Positions 43,159 to 51,134 of a DNA stretch of 64,000 nucleotides are shown here, piece after piece. Every line of letters starts with the position of its first letter. The first letter of the stretch is position 1. Under the pieces are notes generated by a model. That model was not told the DNA's origin and made no database searches. It saw only the letters and a list, made by a program, of their open reading frames with translations. This stretch comes from Prevotella sp. (GTDB lineage Bacteria > Bacteroidota > Bacteroidia > Bacteroidales > Bacteroidaceae): NCBI GenBank assembly GCA_017395215.1, contig JAFPVW010000066.1:1-64000 (forward strand), given 5' to 3'. Made by a program: the position numbers and the translations under genes.

Positions 43159-45572
43159 TGGCTTGCGAGAATTGTAATATCACATCACCGGACGAGGCCC
43201 GCGAGGCCATCCGCACCAGGACCGACGCCATCATAGCGCGTGTAGGGCGGAGCCGTGAGCATATCATCCCCCTGCTGCAGGCGCTGCAGGCGGAGTTCAG
43301 CTACCTGCCGGCCGATGCTTTGGAACGCGTGTATGAGACGACGGACATTGACCGCGCACAGGCCATCTCGGTGGCGACGTTCTATGCGCAGTTCCGGATG
43401 ATGCCCTACGGGCGGCACACCATCCGCGTGTGCTGTGGAACAGCCTGCCATGTGAAGGGCGCCAATATCGTCTATGATGCTTTCCGCCGCGAACTGAATA
43501 TAGCTGATGACACCATAACCACCGACGACCAGCAGTATTCGATAGAGAAGATAGCCTGTCTGGGCTGTTGTGCGCTGGCTCCGGTGGTACAGATAGACAA
43601 CAAGATATTCGGGCATGTGCAGCCGGGCCGTGTCAACGAGGTGCTGGCCGAGTTTGAGGCGCTGCAAGTCACAAGTCCCGAACAGCAAACGGCACAGCAA
43701 GAAGCGCCGCAAGGAGAGGTTCGCATAGGCATGGAGAACTGCTGTCAGGCCAGCGGCACCGCCGAGGTGAAAGAGGCCGTGGAGGAGGCCTGTCGGGAGT
43801 TAGGTGTTAATGTGACGATCAAACCCGTTTCGTGTGTTGGTGCCTGCAACTTAGTGCCCCTGATTGATGTGGCCATGCCCGACGGCAAGATTACCCGTTA
43901 TCCGAACATCCGCCCTGAGGAGGTGAAGGAGGTGCTGCTGCATCACTTTCATCCTGCTTCACGGTGGCGCCGGATGCGTAATGCCCTGCTCAATCAGGTA
44001 GACACCTACCACACCGACCAGACGTGGGATAACATCGTGTACCAAAGCGACTTCCAGCGTAACCAGAGGATCAACAACTTCCTGGAAGGACAGCAGCGTA
44101 TCTCGACTGAGGGCTACGGAAAGATGAATCCGCTTGACATAGATGAATATATAGCCCAAGGCGGTTTTGAAGGTCTGCGTAAGGCGCTCGGGATGGAGCG
44201 GAGGGCCCTGATAGACGAGGTCGTGAAGAGTGGACTGCGAGGGCGCGGTGGCGGCGGTTTCAGCACTGGGCGCAAGTGGCAGATTGTGGCTGGAGGGGCT
44301 GCGATGGTATCGCAGCATACAGGACAGGAGGATCGGTACGTTATCTGTAATGGTGATGAGGGCGACCCGGGAGCCTTTATGGACCGTATTCTGCTGGAGA
44401 GTTATCCGTTGCGGGTGATAGAGGGCCTGGTGATTGCCGCATACGCCGTTGGAGCCCGGAAGGCGATTCTTTATATCCGTGCGGAATATCCGCAGGCGGT
44501 AATCAGAGTGCGCCGTGCCTTGGAGATGTGTCGTGAACGGGGATTTATTGGAGCGCACGTGCTTGACAGTGACTTTACGATTGACGTTAGCCTGTTTGAG
44601 GGAGCCGGTGCCTTCGTCTGTGGTGAGGAAACGGCTCTGATAGCCTCCATCGAGGGACGGCGCGGTTTTCCGCATCTGCGTCCGCCATATCCTGCTGAGC
44701 GAGGTCTCTTTGGAAGGCCCACTTTAATAAATAATGTAGAGACACTGAGCCAGGTGCCCTTCATCGTCAGGCATGGTGCTGAAGCCTACAGGCAAGTGGG
44801 CACTGAGGGCAGCAAAGGAACGAAAGTGTTTGCGCTGGCGGGTAAGGTGAAGCATGGCGGACTGATAGAGGTGCCGATGGGCACAACGCTCAGGCAGATT
44901 GTTGAGCAGATAGGCGGTGGCGTAGAGAACGGCGAGCAGCTGAAAGCCGTTCAGACGGGCGGTCCCTCGGGCGGTTGCATACCCGCTGAGTTGTGTGATG
45001 CCGCCGTTGACTACGATTCACTCAAGGAGAAAGGCGCCATCATGGGCAGCGGTGGTCTCGTTGTACTCAGCGAGAGCGACTGTATGGTCGACGTGGCCCG
45101 CTACTTCCTAAACTTCATCAGCGGTGAGAGTTGCGGCAAGTGCACGTTCTGTCGTGTGGGTGCCCGACGTATGCTGGATATCCTCGACCGTCTGTCGGCA
45201 GGCAAGGGTACGATGAAAGATATTGACCGACTGGAGGAACTGGCGCTTGCCGTGAAGAAATCGGCTCTCTGCGGACTGGGCAAGACGGCTCCGAACCCTG
45301 TGCTGTCAACACTGCGCTACTTCCGCCATGAGTATGAGGAGCACGTGCAGGGCATCTGCCGGACGGGCAGCTGCAAGGCGCTGGTGAGACTGACGGTGAC
45401 CGATGACTGCATCGGGTGTACGAAGTGTGCCCGCTGCTGTCCGGCCGACGCCATTCCCTTCGAGCCCTACAAGAAACATACCATTGACACCGATCGCTGC
45501 ACCCTCTGCGGACTGTGCATCGACGAGTGTGACTTTAATGCGATAAAGTATGAGAATAAGCGTCAATCATAA
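43158..45572 (+). CDS. NuoE-NuoF fusion with C-terminal 2x4Fe-4S domain (HydC-HydB-like)
   Basis: The 804-residue protein joins a NuoE/HydC-like 2Fe-2S domain (about 1-170; VCCGTACHVKG and CLGCCA), a second thioredoxin-like 2Fe-2S domain (about 190-265; ENCCQAS, CVGACN), and a NuoF/HydB core with GRGGGGFSTGRKW, CNGDEGDPGAFMDR and GAGAFVCGEETAL for FMN and NADH, an SLBB domain, the 4Fe-4S site SCGKCTFC, and a C-terminal ferredoxin (CIGCTKCARCC, CTLCGLCIDEC). It should oxidise NADH. In bifurcating hydrogenases these are usually two genes. No H-cluster or Ni site is encoded nearby. Confidence 0.88.
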   Translation: MACENCNITSPDEAREAIRTRTDAIIARVGRSREHIIPLLQALQAEFSYLPADALERVYETTDIDRAQAISVATFYAQFRMMPYGRHTIRVCCGTACHVKGANIVYDAFRRELNIADDTITTDDQQYSIEKIACLGCCALAPVVQIDNKIFGHVQPGRVNEVLAEFEALQVTSPEQQTAQQEAPQGEVRIGMENCCQASGTAEVKEAVEEACRELGVNVTIKPVSCVGACNLVPLIDVAMPDGKITRYPNIRPEEVKEVLLHHFHPASRWRRMRNALLNQVDTYHTDQTWDNIVYQSDFQRNQRINNFLEGQQRISTEGYGKMNPLDIDEYIAQGGFEGLRKALGMERRALIDEVVKSGLRGRGGGGFSTGRKWQIVAGGAAMVSQHTGQEDRYVICNGDEGDPGAFMDRILLESYPLRVIEGLVIAAYAVGARKAILYIRAEYPQAVIRVRRALEMCRERGFIGAHVLDSDFTIDVSLFEGAGAFVCGEETALIASIEGRRGFPHLRPPYPAERGLFGRPTLINNVETLSQVPFIVRHGAEAYRQVGTEGSKGTKVFALAGKVKHGGLIEVPMGTTLRQIVEQIGGGVENGEQLKAVQTGGPSGGCIPAELCDAAVDYDSLKEKGAIMGSGGLVVLSESDCMVDVARYFLNFISGESCGKCTFCRVGARRMLDILDRLSAGKGTMKDIDRLEELALAVKKSALCGLGKTAPNPVLSTLRYFRHEYEEHVQGICRTGSCKALVRLTVTDDCIGCTKCARCCPADAIPFEPYKKHTIDTDRCTLCGLCIDECDFNAIKYENKRQS

Positions 45573-46509
45573 TACGTTAGAAGTCAGTGGGCTGCGTCCG
45601 CTCATTGAAGAACTGCGCGAGGTTGGTATAGAAGTGCCCTCGATGTGCTATGCTGAGGGTTATGAGCATCACCCGTCGTGCATGGTCTGCATGGTGAAAG
45701 ACGTGAAGACGGAGCAGATGATACCCTCGTGCTCGACGATGCCCTACGAGGGGATGGAGATAGAGACCGACAGCGACGAGGTGAAGGAACTGCGCCGACT
45801 GTCGCTCGAACTGCTGTTGAGCGACCACCGCGCCGACTGTGAGGCTCCCTGTACGATGGTGTGCCAGCGCGGCATCGACGTGGCAGGAGTCATCCGTCTC
45901 TACGATATGGGCAAGATGGATGAGGCGAGAAAGCTGTTGTACAACGTGTCGTGCGATGATTGCAAGGCTCCCTGCGAGAAAGCCTGTCGGCGCGTGACAG
46001 TGGACGAGGGCGTCAAGATACGTGAGATACTGAATGAGGTTTTACCCAGCGGCAAGGGTACGGTGCCCGTAGCATCGCAGGCCCCTGAGCTCTGGAAAGG
46101 GGCAGGCGGCTCAGTACCCTTCAACAGCCGTTTGGGGCGTTTCAGCGACCGTGAGAAGCAGCGCATGAAGGAGACCTACACCCAGCCGAGCCGCTGCCTG
46201 CATTGTGCCTGCGACGGCAGGGGGGACTGCCGACTGCGAGGCCTTGCCACGAAGATGGGGATTAAGGTGACGCGTTACGGCGTGCAGTCGTCACTGTCTG
46301 TGAAGGAGCAGATAGCTGTTACCGGCCGTCTGGTCTATGAGCCGGCCAAGTGCATACGCTGTGGCCTCTGTGTCTATAACACTCAGGACGGCTTTACCTT
46401 CGAGCGTCGTGGCTTCGACATGCGGGTGGTGATACCTGAAGAGAGCAAGAAGCATGTCAGTGAACAGATAGCCAGACTCTGTCCAACCGGTGCTTTGGCG
46501 CTTCGATAG
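45550..46509 (+). CDS. NuoG/HydA N-terminal-like Fe-S electron transfer subunit
   Basis: The 319-residue protein has a plant-type 2Fe-2S domain (C..HHPSCMVCMVKD..CST, about 33-62), a segment with SDHRADCEAPCTMVC, a region CDDCKAPCEKACRR like the Fer4_20 domain of glutamate synthase small subunits, and further sites CLHCACDGRGDC and CIRCGLC..CPTGA. The catalytic domain found in NuoG, HydA or formate dehydrogenases is missing. It overlaps the NuoE-NuoF fusion by 23 bases, so the two likely form one NADH-oxidising complex. Confidence 0.82.
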   Translation: MRISVNHNTLEVSGLRPLIEELREVGIEVPSMCYAEGYEHHPSCMVCMVKDVKTEQMIPSCSTMPYEGMEIETDSDEVKELRRLSLELLLSDHRADCEAPCTMVCQRGIDVAGVIRLYDMGKMDEARKLLYNVSCDDCKAPCEKACRRVTVDEGVKIREILNEVLPSGKGTVPVASQAPELWKGAGGSVPFNSRLGRFSDREKQRMKETYTQPSRCLHCACDGRGDCRLRGLATKMGIKVTRYGVQSSLSVKEQIAVTGRLVYEPAKCIRCGLCVYNTQDGFTFERRGFDMRVVIPEESKKHVSEQIARLCPTGALALR

Positions 46510-46525
46510 TTAAAAGTGAATAGTG

Positions 46526-47620
46526 ATGAGACATGTATTCCTTATATATGTGGCGTTGATACTGACAGGTTGCCGTGCTTTGCCTGAAGGGGCGGTGACG
46601 CATGCCGAACTGCCTGAGCATCCGCAGTTGTTGTGGGAGCATCGTCACGAGGTGAGAACGGTGGCTTCGCCCCTGGCCTACAACGGCATGATTCTCTTCT
46701 GCGACAAGCATGGCGAGATGAAAGGCCTGGATGCTGACACGGGCGAGGAACAGCTCTACCTCGCGTTAGGGTCGGATATGGAGGCATCGTTCACTATTGA
46801 AGATTCCACGCTCTATGTCGGCATGATCGACGGACGCGTGCGGGCGCTTTCACTGACTGACGGCTCTGAGCGCTGGAGCTATGAGACGGAGGGACAGATA
46901 GCTGCCGCGCCTCAGCTGACTGCCATCAACGGGCAGCGGCGGCTCTTCGTGGGCAGTTATGATAATTATATGTACACCCTTTCGCCAGAGACGGGGAAAC
47001 TGATTCACCGGGTGGAGACGGGCTACTACATCAACGGCGCAGTTGCCCTCTGGCAGAACTATGCGCTCTTCGGGGGCTGCGACGCCTGGGTGCGCATGGT
47101 TGATGGCACGACGGGTGAACCGGCTGACTCGCTGAAGCTTGATGCCTATATCCCTGCCTCGCCGGTAGTCGTTGGCAATCAGGCCTACGTGGCCGACTAT
47201 GGTGGCGATGTCTATGAGCTGACGCTCACCGACGGGCACATTGCCAGCCACCGGAAGCTGCTGGCTGCAACAGATGACGACGGCGGAATGCTGTCGGTGC
47301 CTGTGGTCACTGATGATGCTGTGTTCCTGTTGACGCCTAACCGCCGGTTGGTATGTCTGAACCGCAGGGACGGACAGGAAAGATGGCACGTAGCCCTGAA
47401 AGGCGAGACGGGCGAAAGCTCGCCGGTGCTGGCCGGTGAGCGTCTGCTGGTATGTACCAAGACAGGTGTCGTAACGATTCACGATGCCTCGACGGGCCAG
47501 CAACTCTGGGAGTATGAGACAGGTGAGCAGCTGATAGCCCAGCCCGTCGTAGGCGAGGACCGCTTCTACATACAGACGGCGCGTGGCACCCTGCTGTGTT
47601 TTGGTGAAAAAGAAAAGTGA
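46526..47620 (+). CDS. PQQ-like beta-propeller lipoprotein 3
   Basis: The 364-residue protein has a lipoprotein signal ending LTGC (Cys16) and seven or so PQQ-like blades (DADTGEEQLYL, LTDGSERWSY, SPETGKLIHRV, NRRDGQERWHV, DASTGQQLWEY). The fold resembles BamB, but position in this cluster argues for a dedicated role. The frame opens at a GTG (46523), while ATG at 46526 is preferred. It lies 16 bases after the Fe-S subunit gene. Confidence 0.8.
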   Translation: MRHVFLIYVALILTGCRALPEGAVTHAELPEHPQLLWEHRHEVRTVASPLAYNGMILFCDKHGEMKGLDADTGEEQLYLALGSDMEASFTIEDSTLYVGMIDGRVRALSLTDGSERWSYETEGQIAAAPQLTAINGQRRLFVGSYDNYMYTLSPETGKLIHRVETGYYINGAVALWQNYALFGGCDAWVRMVDGTTGEPADSLKLDAYIPASPVVVGNQAYVADYGGDVYELTLTDGHIASHRKLLAATDDDGGMLSVPVVTDDAVFLLTPNRRLVCLNRRDGQERWHVALKGETGESSPVLAGERLLVCTKTGVVTIHDASTGQQLWEYETGEQLIAQPVVGEDRFYIQTARGTLLCFGEKEK

Positions 47621-47625
47621 CAGAA

Positions 47626-48297
47626 ATGGCATATATCGAGTTAAACAACATACAAAAGGGCTTTGCCGACGGCAATGGTGGCATTCGAAAGGTCTTAGAC
47701 GGACTTAACCTGAAGGTTGAGCAGGGCGACTTCGTGGCAGTGACAGGTGTGTCGGGAACAGGCAAGACCACGCTGCTGAATATCCTTGGGACGTTGTTGC
47801 AGCCCGACGGAGGGACCTATCAGCTGGGCGGGGAATGTATCAACGACGTGGATGAGCGCCGACTGCTTCAGCTGCGTAACCGTCAGATAGGCTTTATGTT
47901 CCAGGACTATCGTCTGCTGCCTCAGCTGACGGCGTGGCAGAACGTTCTGCTTCCCACCCTGGTGGTCAGCAAGACGCCACGGGCCGAAGAGGTGACCTGG
48001 GCTGAAGAGCTCGTGCGGAAGATGGGTATTGACCATGTCGTGCAACAACTGCCCGAGACGTTATCGGGTGGCGAGAAGAGCAGGGTGGCCTTGTGCCGTG
48101 CCCTCATCATGCGGCCTCAGCTGTTGTTGGCCGATGAGCCTACCGGTCAGCTCGACAGTCAGCATGCTGACGAGGTGGCACAACTGCTGAAAGACGTCAA
48201 CCGTGAGTGGGGGACCACCATAGTCGTCGTAACCCACTCGGAGAGGCTGGCCCGGAATGCCCGTCAGAAGTTTACCCTAAAAGAAGGAAAGCTGTGA
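47626..48297 (+). CDS. ABC transporter ATP-binding protein, MacB/LolD type
   Basis: The 223-residue protein has Walker A (GVSGTGKTT), Q-loop (FQDYRLLP), the signature LSGGEKSR, Walker B (LLLADEPTG) followed by QLDS, and the switch His in VVTHSE. This is the MacB/LolD/FtsE group that works with FtsX-type permeases to move lipoproteins, peptides or lipids outward from the inner membrane. The frame is open from a GTG at 47617; ATG at 47626 is preferred. The permease gene overlaps its stop. Confidence 0.9.
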   Translation: MAYIELNNIQKGFADGNGGIRKVLDGLNLKVEQGDFVAVTGVSGTGKTTLLNILGTLLQPDGGTYQLGGECINDVDERRLLQLRNRQIGFMFQDYRLLPQLTAWQNVLLPTLVVSKTPRAEEVTWAEELVRKMGIDHVVQQLPETLSGGEKSRVALCRALIMRPQLLLADEPTGQLDSQHADEVAQLLKDVNREWGTTIVVVTHSERLARNARQKFTLKEGKL

Positions 48298-51134
48298 ATA
48301 CATCCAGTCGCTCATATTACAGAAGGTTCTATCGGCTTGTCGCTGTGGCGGTAGCCGTGATGACGGCCGTGCTGACGGGTAGCCTTGTGCTGGGCGACTC
48401 TGTACGCGGGTCGCTGACAGAACGTGTCAATGAGCGATTAGGAAATACTGAGACGCTGATACTGACGGGAACGGGATTCCTCAGCGACAGCATCCTCCGG
48501 CAGCCCCTGATGGCAAGTGCCAAGGGCTATTTGTTGGCAGAAGGCTTCGTCTCTTCTGACGGACAGATGATTCCCGTCACCGTCTGGGGCTCTGATAGCG
48601 ATTCACTCAAGCCGGGCGAAGTCCTGATAAACGAGGAGCTCCACCTTCAACCCTCCACCCTCCACCTTCAACCCATCGTCCTCCATCTGCCTTCGAACAG
48701 TCTTGTTGGCTCAGGTTCGCTTTTCATCTCGCAGAGCTATGCTACCCAGTTGCGACTGACCGTCAAGGGCGTGAAGTCAAGACAGGACGGTGGCAATCTG
48801 CTGCTGCGCCAGGAACAGGTACGCCCGAAGAATATCTTCATGAACCGGCGGGAGTTGGCCGAGGCTCTGGGCGTCGAGGGGAAAATCAATGTCATCATGT
48901 CGCCAGAGCAGATTTCTGAAGCTCAGTTCGTGGGCAGCATCTGGAAACCAGAATACTCAGGGCTACAGAGGCATGGCGACATCATTGGCACCGATCGTGT
49001 CTTCCTGCCCCAGGGTGTCGTAGAGGCGTTAGCCCCCTCGGCCCGCTATTTGGCTTATTTCGTCAACAGTTTGGGCTCCATACCCTATTCATTTGTGACA
49101 GCAACCGACCAGCTGCATGGCGACGAGACCATCCTGACAGACTATGCTGCCAAGCGGATGAATGCCCACGTGGGCGACTCGGTAGTGATGGAGTACTATG
49201 TTTCGCGTGGCGGGCTGAAACGATTAGAGACGCGCAGCCACCGTTTCCGCGTCGTCAGCATTGTACCCATCAGCGAGATTCAGCGTCAGGCAGAACTGCT
49301 GACGGCCGACTTCCCCGGTCTGTCGGGCGTCAAACGTTGTACCGACTGGGATAGCGACCTGCCCATCGACATGAGTCGTATCACGCGGGCCGACGAAGAA
49401 TACTGGGCTGAGTATAGGCAGACGCCAAAGGCCCTGGTCAGTCTTGATGCCGTCGGCAAGGATTGGACAGGCTCCTATGGCGTGGCCACGAAGATTGTGG
49501 CCAACGGTGTCAGCACCCTTCACCCTTCACTCTTCACCCTTCACCTACTTCACCCCCGCGAGGCTGCCATTCGCGCTGCCCAGAACGGTACCGACTTTGG
49601 CCTGCTGTTCCTCGCCTTGGGTTTCTTCATCATCATTGCAGCCATTCTGCTGATGCAGACTCCGCTCGCTGAGATGTACCAGTTGCGGCGGCCTGAGATG
49701 CAGCTCTTCAGCGTCATGGGTTTCAGCCGGGGCAAGGTGCAGCGCCGCTTGCTGGCTGAGGCTCTGCCGGTGGTGCTGATGGCCTCGCCCGTGGGTGTGC
49801 TTTTAGGCTATGCCTATGCTGCCGTTATCCTTTGGCTGCTGGCCGGTCCGTGGAGTGGTGCCACCCATACTGATGGCTTTGGCCTACATGCCCGTGCTGC
49901 TACGGTCCTCATTTCCCTTGTCGTGGCTGTCCTGCTGGCGCTGCTCGTCCTCTTCCTCGCCGTCAGGTCAGGATTAAGGGCCCGCCGTTCCCCCTCGCCC
50001 CTCCGCTCACGGTCCGGTTCGTGGCTCATCAGCCACGAACGCCTCCTCGCCTCCTCTCTTTACTACTACCGCCGCCAGCATCGGCTTTCGTTCTGGACCC
50101 TGGCCCTTGGCGTTTTCATCGTGTTTGCCGTAGGCATGAACCGTCCCGACTTCAACCATTCCTCCGGGGCAGTCACTGGTGGCTGGCAGTTCTATGGCGA
50201 GAGCCGCATCCCCATCCAGTACGACCTGAACACTACGGCGGGCCGTCACCATCTGCATCTTGACGACCTGCCCGCCGGGAGCCGTTTCCTGCAGCTGCCC
50301 AAACATACTGAGGACGAGGCCAGCTGTCTGAACCTGAACAAGGTCGAGACACCGTCGGTAATAGGTATGGCGCCTGAGGATATGAAGACCTTTGGCATTG
50401 CCTTGGCTGAAAGAAACGACCTGGTGCCCGTTGCCATCGACGAGGAGGCCCTGCTTTGGAGCATGATGAAGCAGGTGGGCGACACCCTGACCTATCATGC
50501 AACCGATGGCCGCGAGGTCAGAGCGCTCATTGCCGCCTCTTACCCCACGGGCATATTCCACGGGAATGCCGTGATGCCCCTGTCGGCTTTCCGCCAGCTC
50601 TGGCCCGACGAGACGGGCTCTCGCATCCTGCTTTTCTCCCTCCCCTCCCCCACTCCCGGTCCAGTGAGTGGCTCATCAGCCACGCCCCCCATCGCTCAGG
50701 CGCTCTCCGACTATGGCGTCACCATCACCACAACCACCGACCGCCTGCGCCAGTTCTTCGAAGTCACTGACACTTATCTCAGTATATTCCTTTCCCTTGG
50801 CGGCCTCGGCCTGTTGCTGGGCTTGGTCAGCCTGCTCATCGTCATACGCAAGAACCTCGCGGCGCGCCGCTCCGAAATCCAGCTCTACCATACGTTAGGA
50901 TTTCCTCCAGAAGCTGTGGCTGGCATGCTGCGCCGCGAGCAGCTCGTCGTGCCCCTGCTGGCCGTTGTGGCCGGTATGGTGGGCAGCTACGCCGTTTCTT
51001 TCCTCATCCCCCTTACCGCTTATCTCTTTACCCCTACTGCCATCGTCCTGCTGCTGATGATGTTGGCCCTCACATGGATAATAATTCATATTAGTATAAA
51101 CTCAAAAACTATTAAACAATGCGCAACGTTTTAA
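48294..51134 (+). CDS. FtsX/LolCE-type ABC permease with repeat-derived insertions
   Basis: The 946-residue protein has two FtsX-type halves: a first helix (about 14-32), a large periplasmic domain, three helices (about 425-555), then a second half with one helix near 600, another periplasmic domain and three C-terminal helices (about 825-938). With the ATPase it should form an exporter, perhaps for a lipid or lipoprotein of the cluster. A GTG at 48294 overlapping the ATPase stop (GTGA) is the likely start; the upstream open frame to 48207 lies within the ATPase gene. At least four segments are encoded by repeats in frame (near 48640-48694, 49514-49556, 50011-50048, 50660-50685). Confidence 0.85.
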   Translation: MNTSSRSYYRRFYRLVAVAVAVMTAVLTGSLVLGDSVRGSLTERVNERLGNTETLILTGTGFLSDSILRQPLMASAKGYLLAEGFVSSDGQMIPVTVWGSDSDSLKPGEVLINEELHLQPSTLHLQPIVLHLPSNSLVGSGSLFISQSYATQLRLTVKGVKSRQDGGNLLLRQEQVRPKNIFMNRRELAEALGVEGKINVIMSPEQISEAQFVGSIWKPEYSGLQRHGDIIGTDRVFLPQGVVEALAPSARYLAYFVNSLGSIPYSFVTATDQLHGDETILTDYAAKRMNAHVGDSVVMEYYVSRGGLKRLETRSHRFRVVSIVPISEIQRQAELLTADFPGLSGVKRCTDWDSDLPIDMSRITRADEEYWAEYRQTPKALVSLDAVGKDWTGSYGVATKIVANGVSTLHPSLFTLHLLHPREAAIRAAQNGTDFGLLFLALGFFIIIAAILLMQTPLAEMYQLRRPEMQLFSVMGFSRGKVQRRLLAEALPVVLMASPVGVLLGYAYAAVILWLLAGPWSGATHTDGFGLHARAATVLISLVVAVLLALLVLFLAVRSGLRARRSPSPLRSRSGSWLISHERLLASSLYYYRRQHRLSFWTLALGVFIVFAVGMNRPDFNHSSGAVTGGWQFYGESRIPIQYDLNTTAGRHHLHLDDLPAGSRFLQLPKHTEDEASCLNLNKVETPSVIGMAPEDMKTFGIALAERNDLVPVAIDEEALLWSMMKQVGDTLTYHATDGREVRALIAASYPTGIFHGNAVMPLSAFRQLWPDETGSRILLFSLPSPTPGPVSGSSATPPIAQALSDYGVTITTTTDRLRQFFEVTDTYLSIFLSLGGLGLLLGLVSLLIVIRKNLAARRSEIQLYHTLGFPPEAVAGMLRREQLVVPLLAVVAGMVGSYAVSFLIPLTAYLFTPTAIVLLLMMLALTWIIIHISINSKTIKQCATF
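48639..48694. repeat. Period-7 CTCCACC/TTCAACC array inside the permease gene
   Basis: Heptads CTCCACC and TTCAACC alternate, then drift to CATCGTC and CTCCATC. They are read as LHLQPSTLHLQP. On the opposite strand they are purine-rich (GGTGGAG/GGTTGAA), like the intergenic arrays. End positions are approximate. Confidence 0.85.
49514..49556. repeat. Period-7 CACCCTT array inside the permease gene
   Basis: CACCCTT, CACCCTT, CACTCTT, CACCCTT and a partial copy encode STLHPSLFTLHLLHP. It is the reverse complement of the GTGAAGG array at 31955-31982. Confidence 0.9.
50011..50048. repeat. GTGGCTCATCAGCCAC palindrome inside the permease gene, copy 1
   Basis: Core CGTGGCTCATCAGCCACG at 50020-50037, preceded by GGTCCGGTT and followed by AACGCCTCCTC. 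Read in frame as SWLISHERLL. It matches the copy at 41837-41860 almost base for base over about 35 bp, in inverted orientation. Confidence 0.88.
50660..50685. repeat. GTGGCTCATCAGCCAC palindrome inside the permease gene, copy 2
   Basis: GTGGCTCATCAGCCAC at 50668-50683, again preceded by GGTCC. It is read in a different frame from copy 1 (GSSATPP), so the peptide is not conserved while the DNA is. Confidence 0.8.

Noticed and set aside
43158..46509. Hydrogenase or formate dehydrogenase operon
   Set aside because: No H-cluster motifs, NiFe subunit or molybdopterin domain is encoded in or next to the NADH module.
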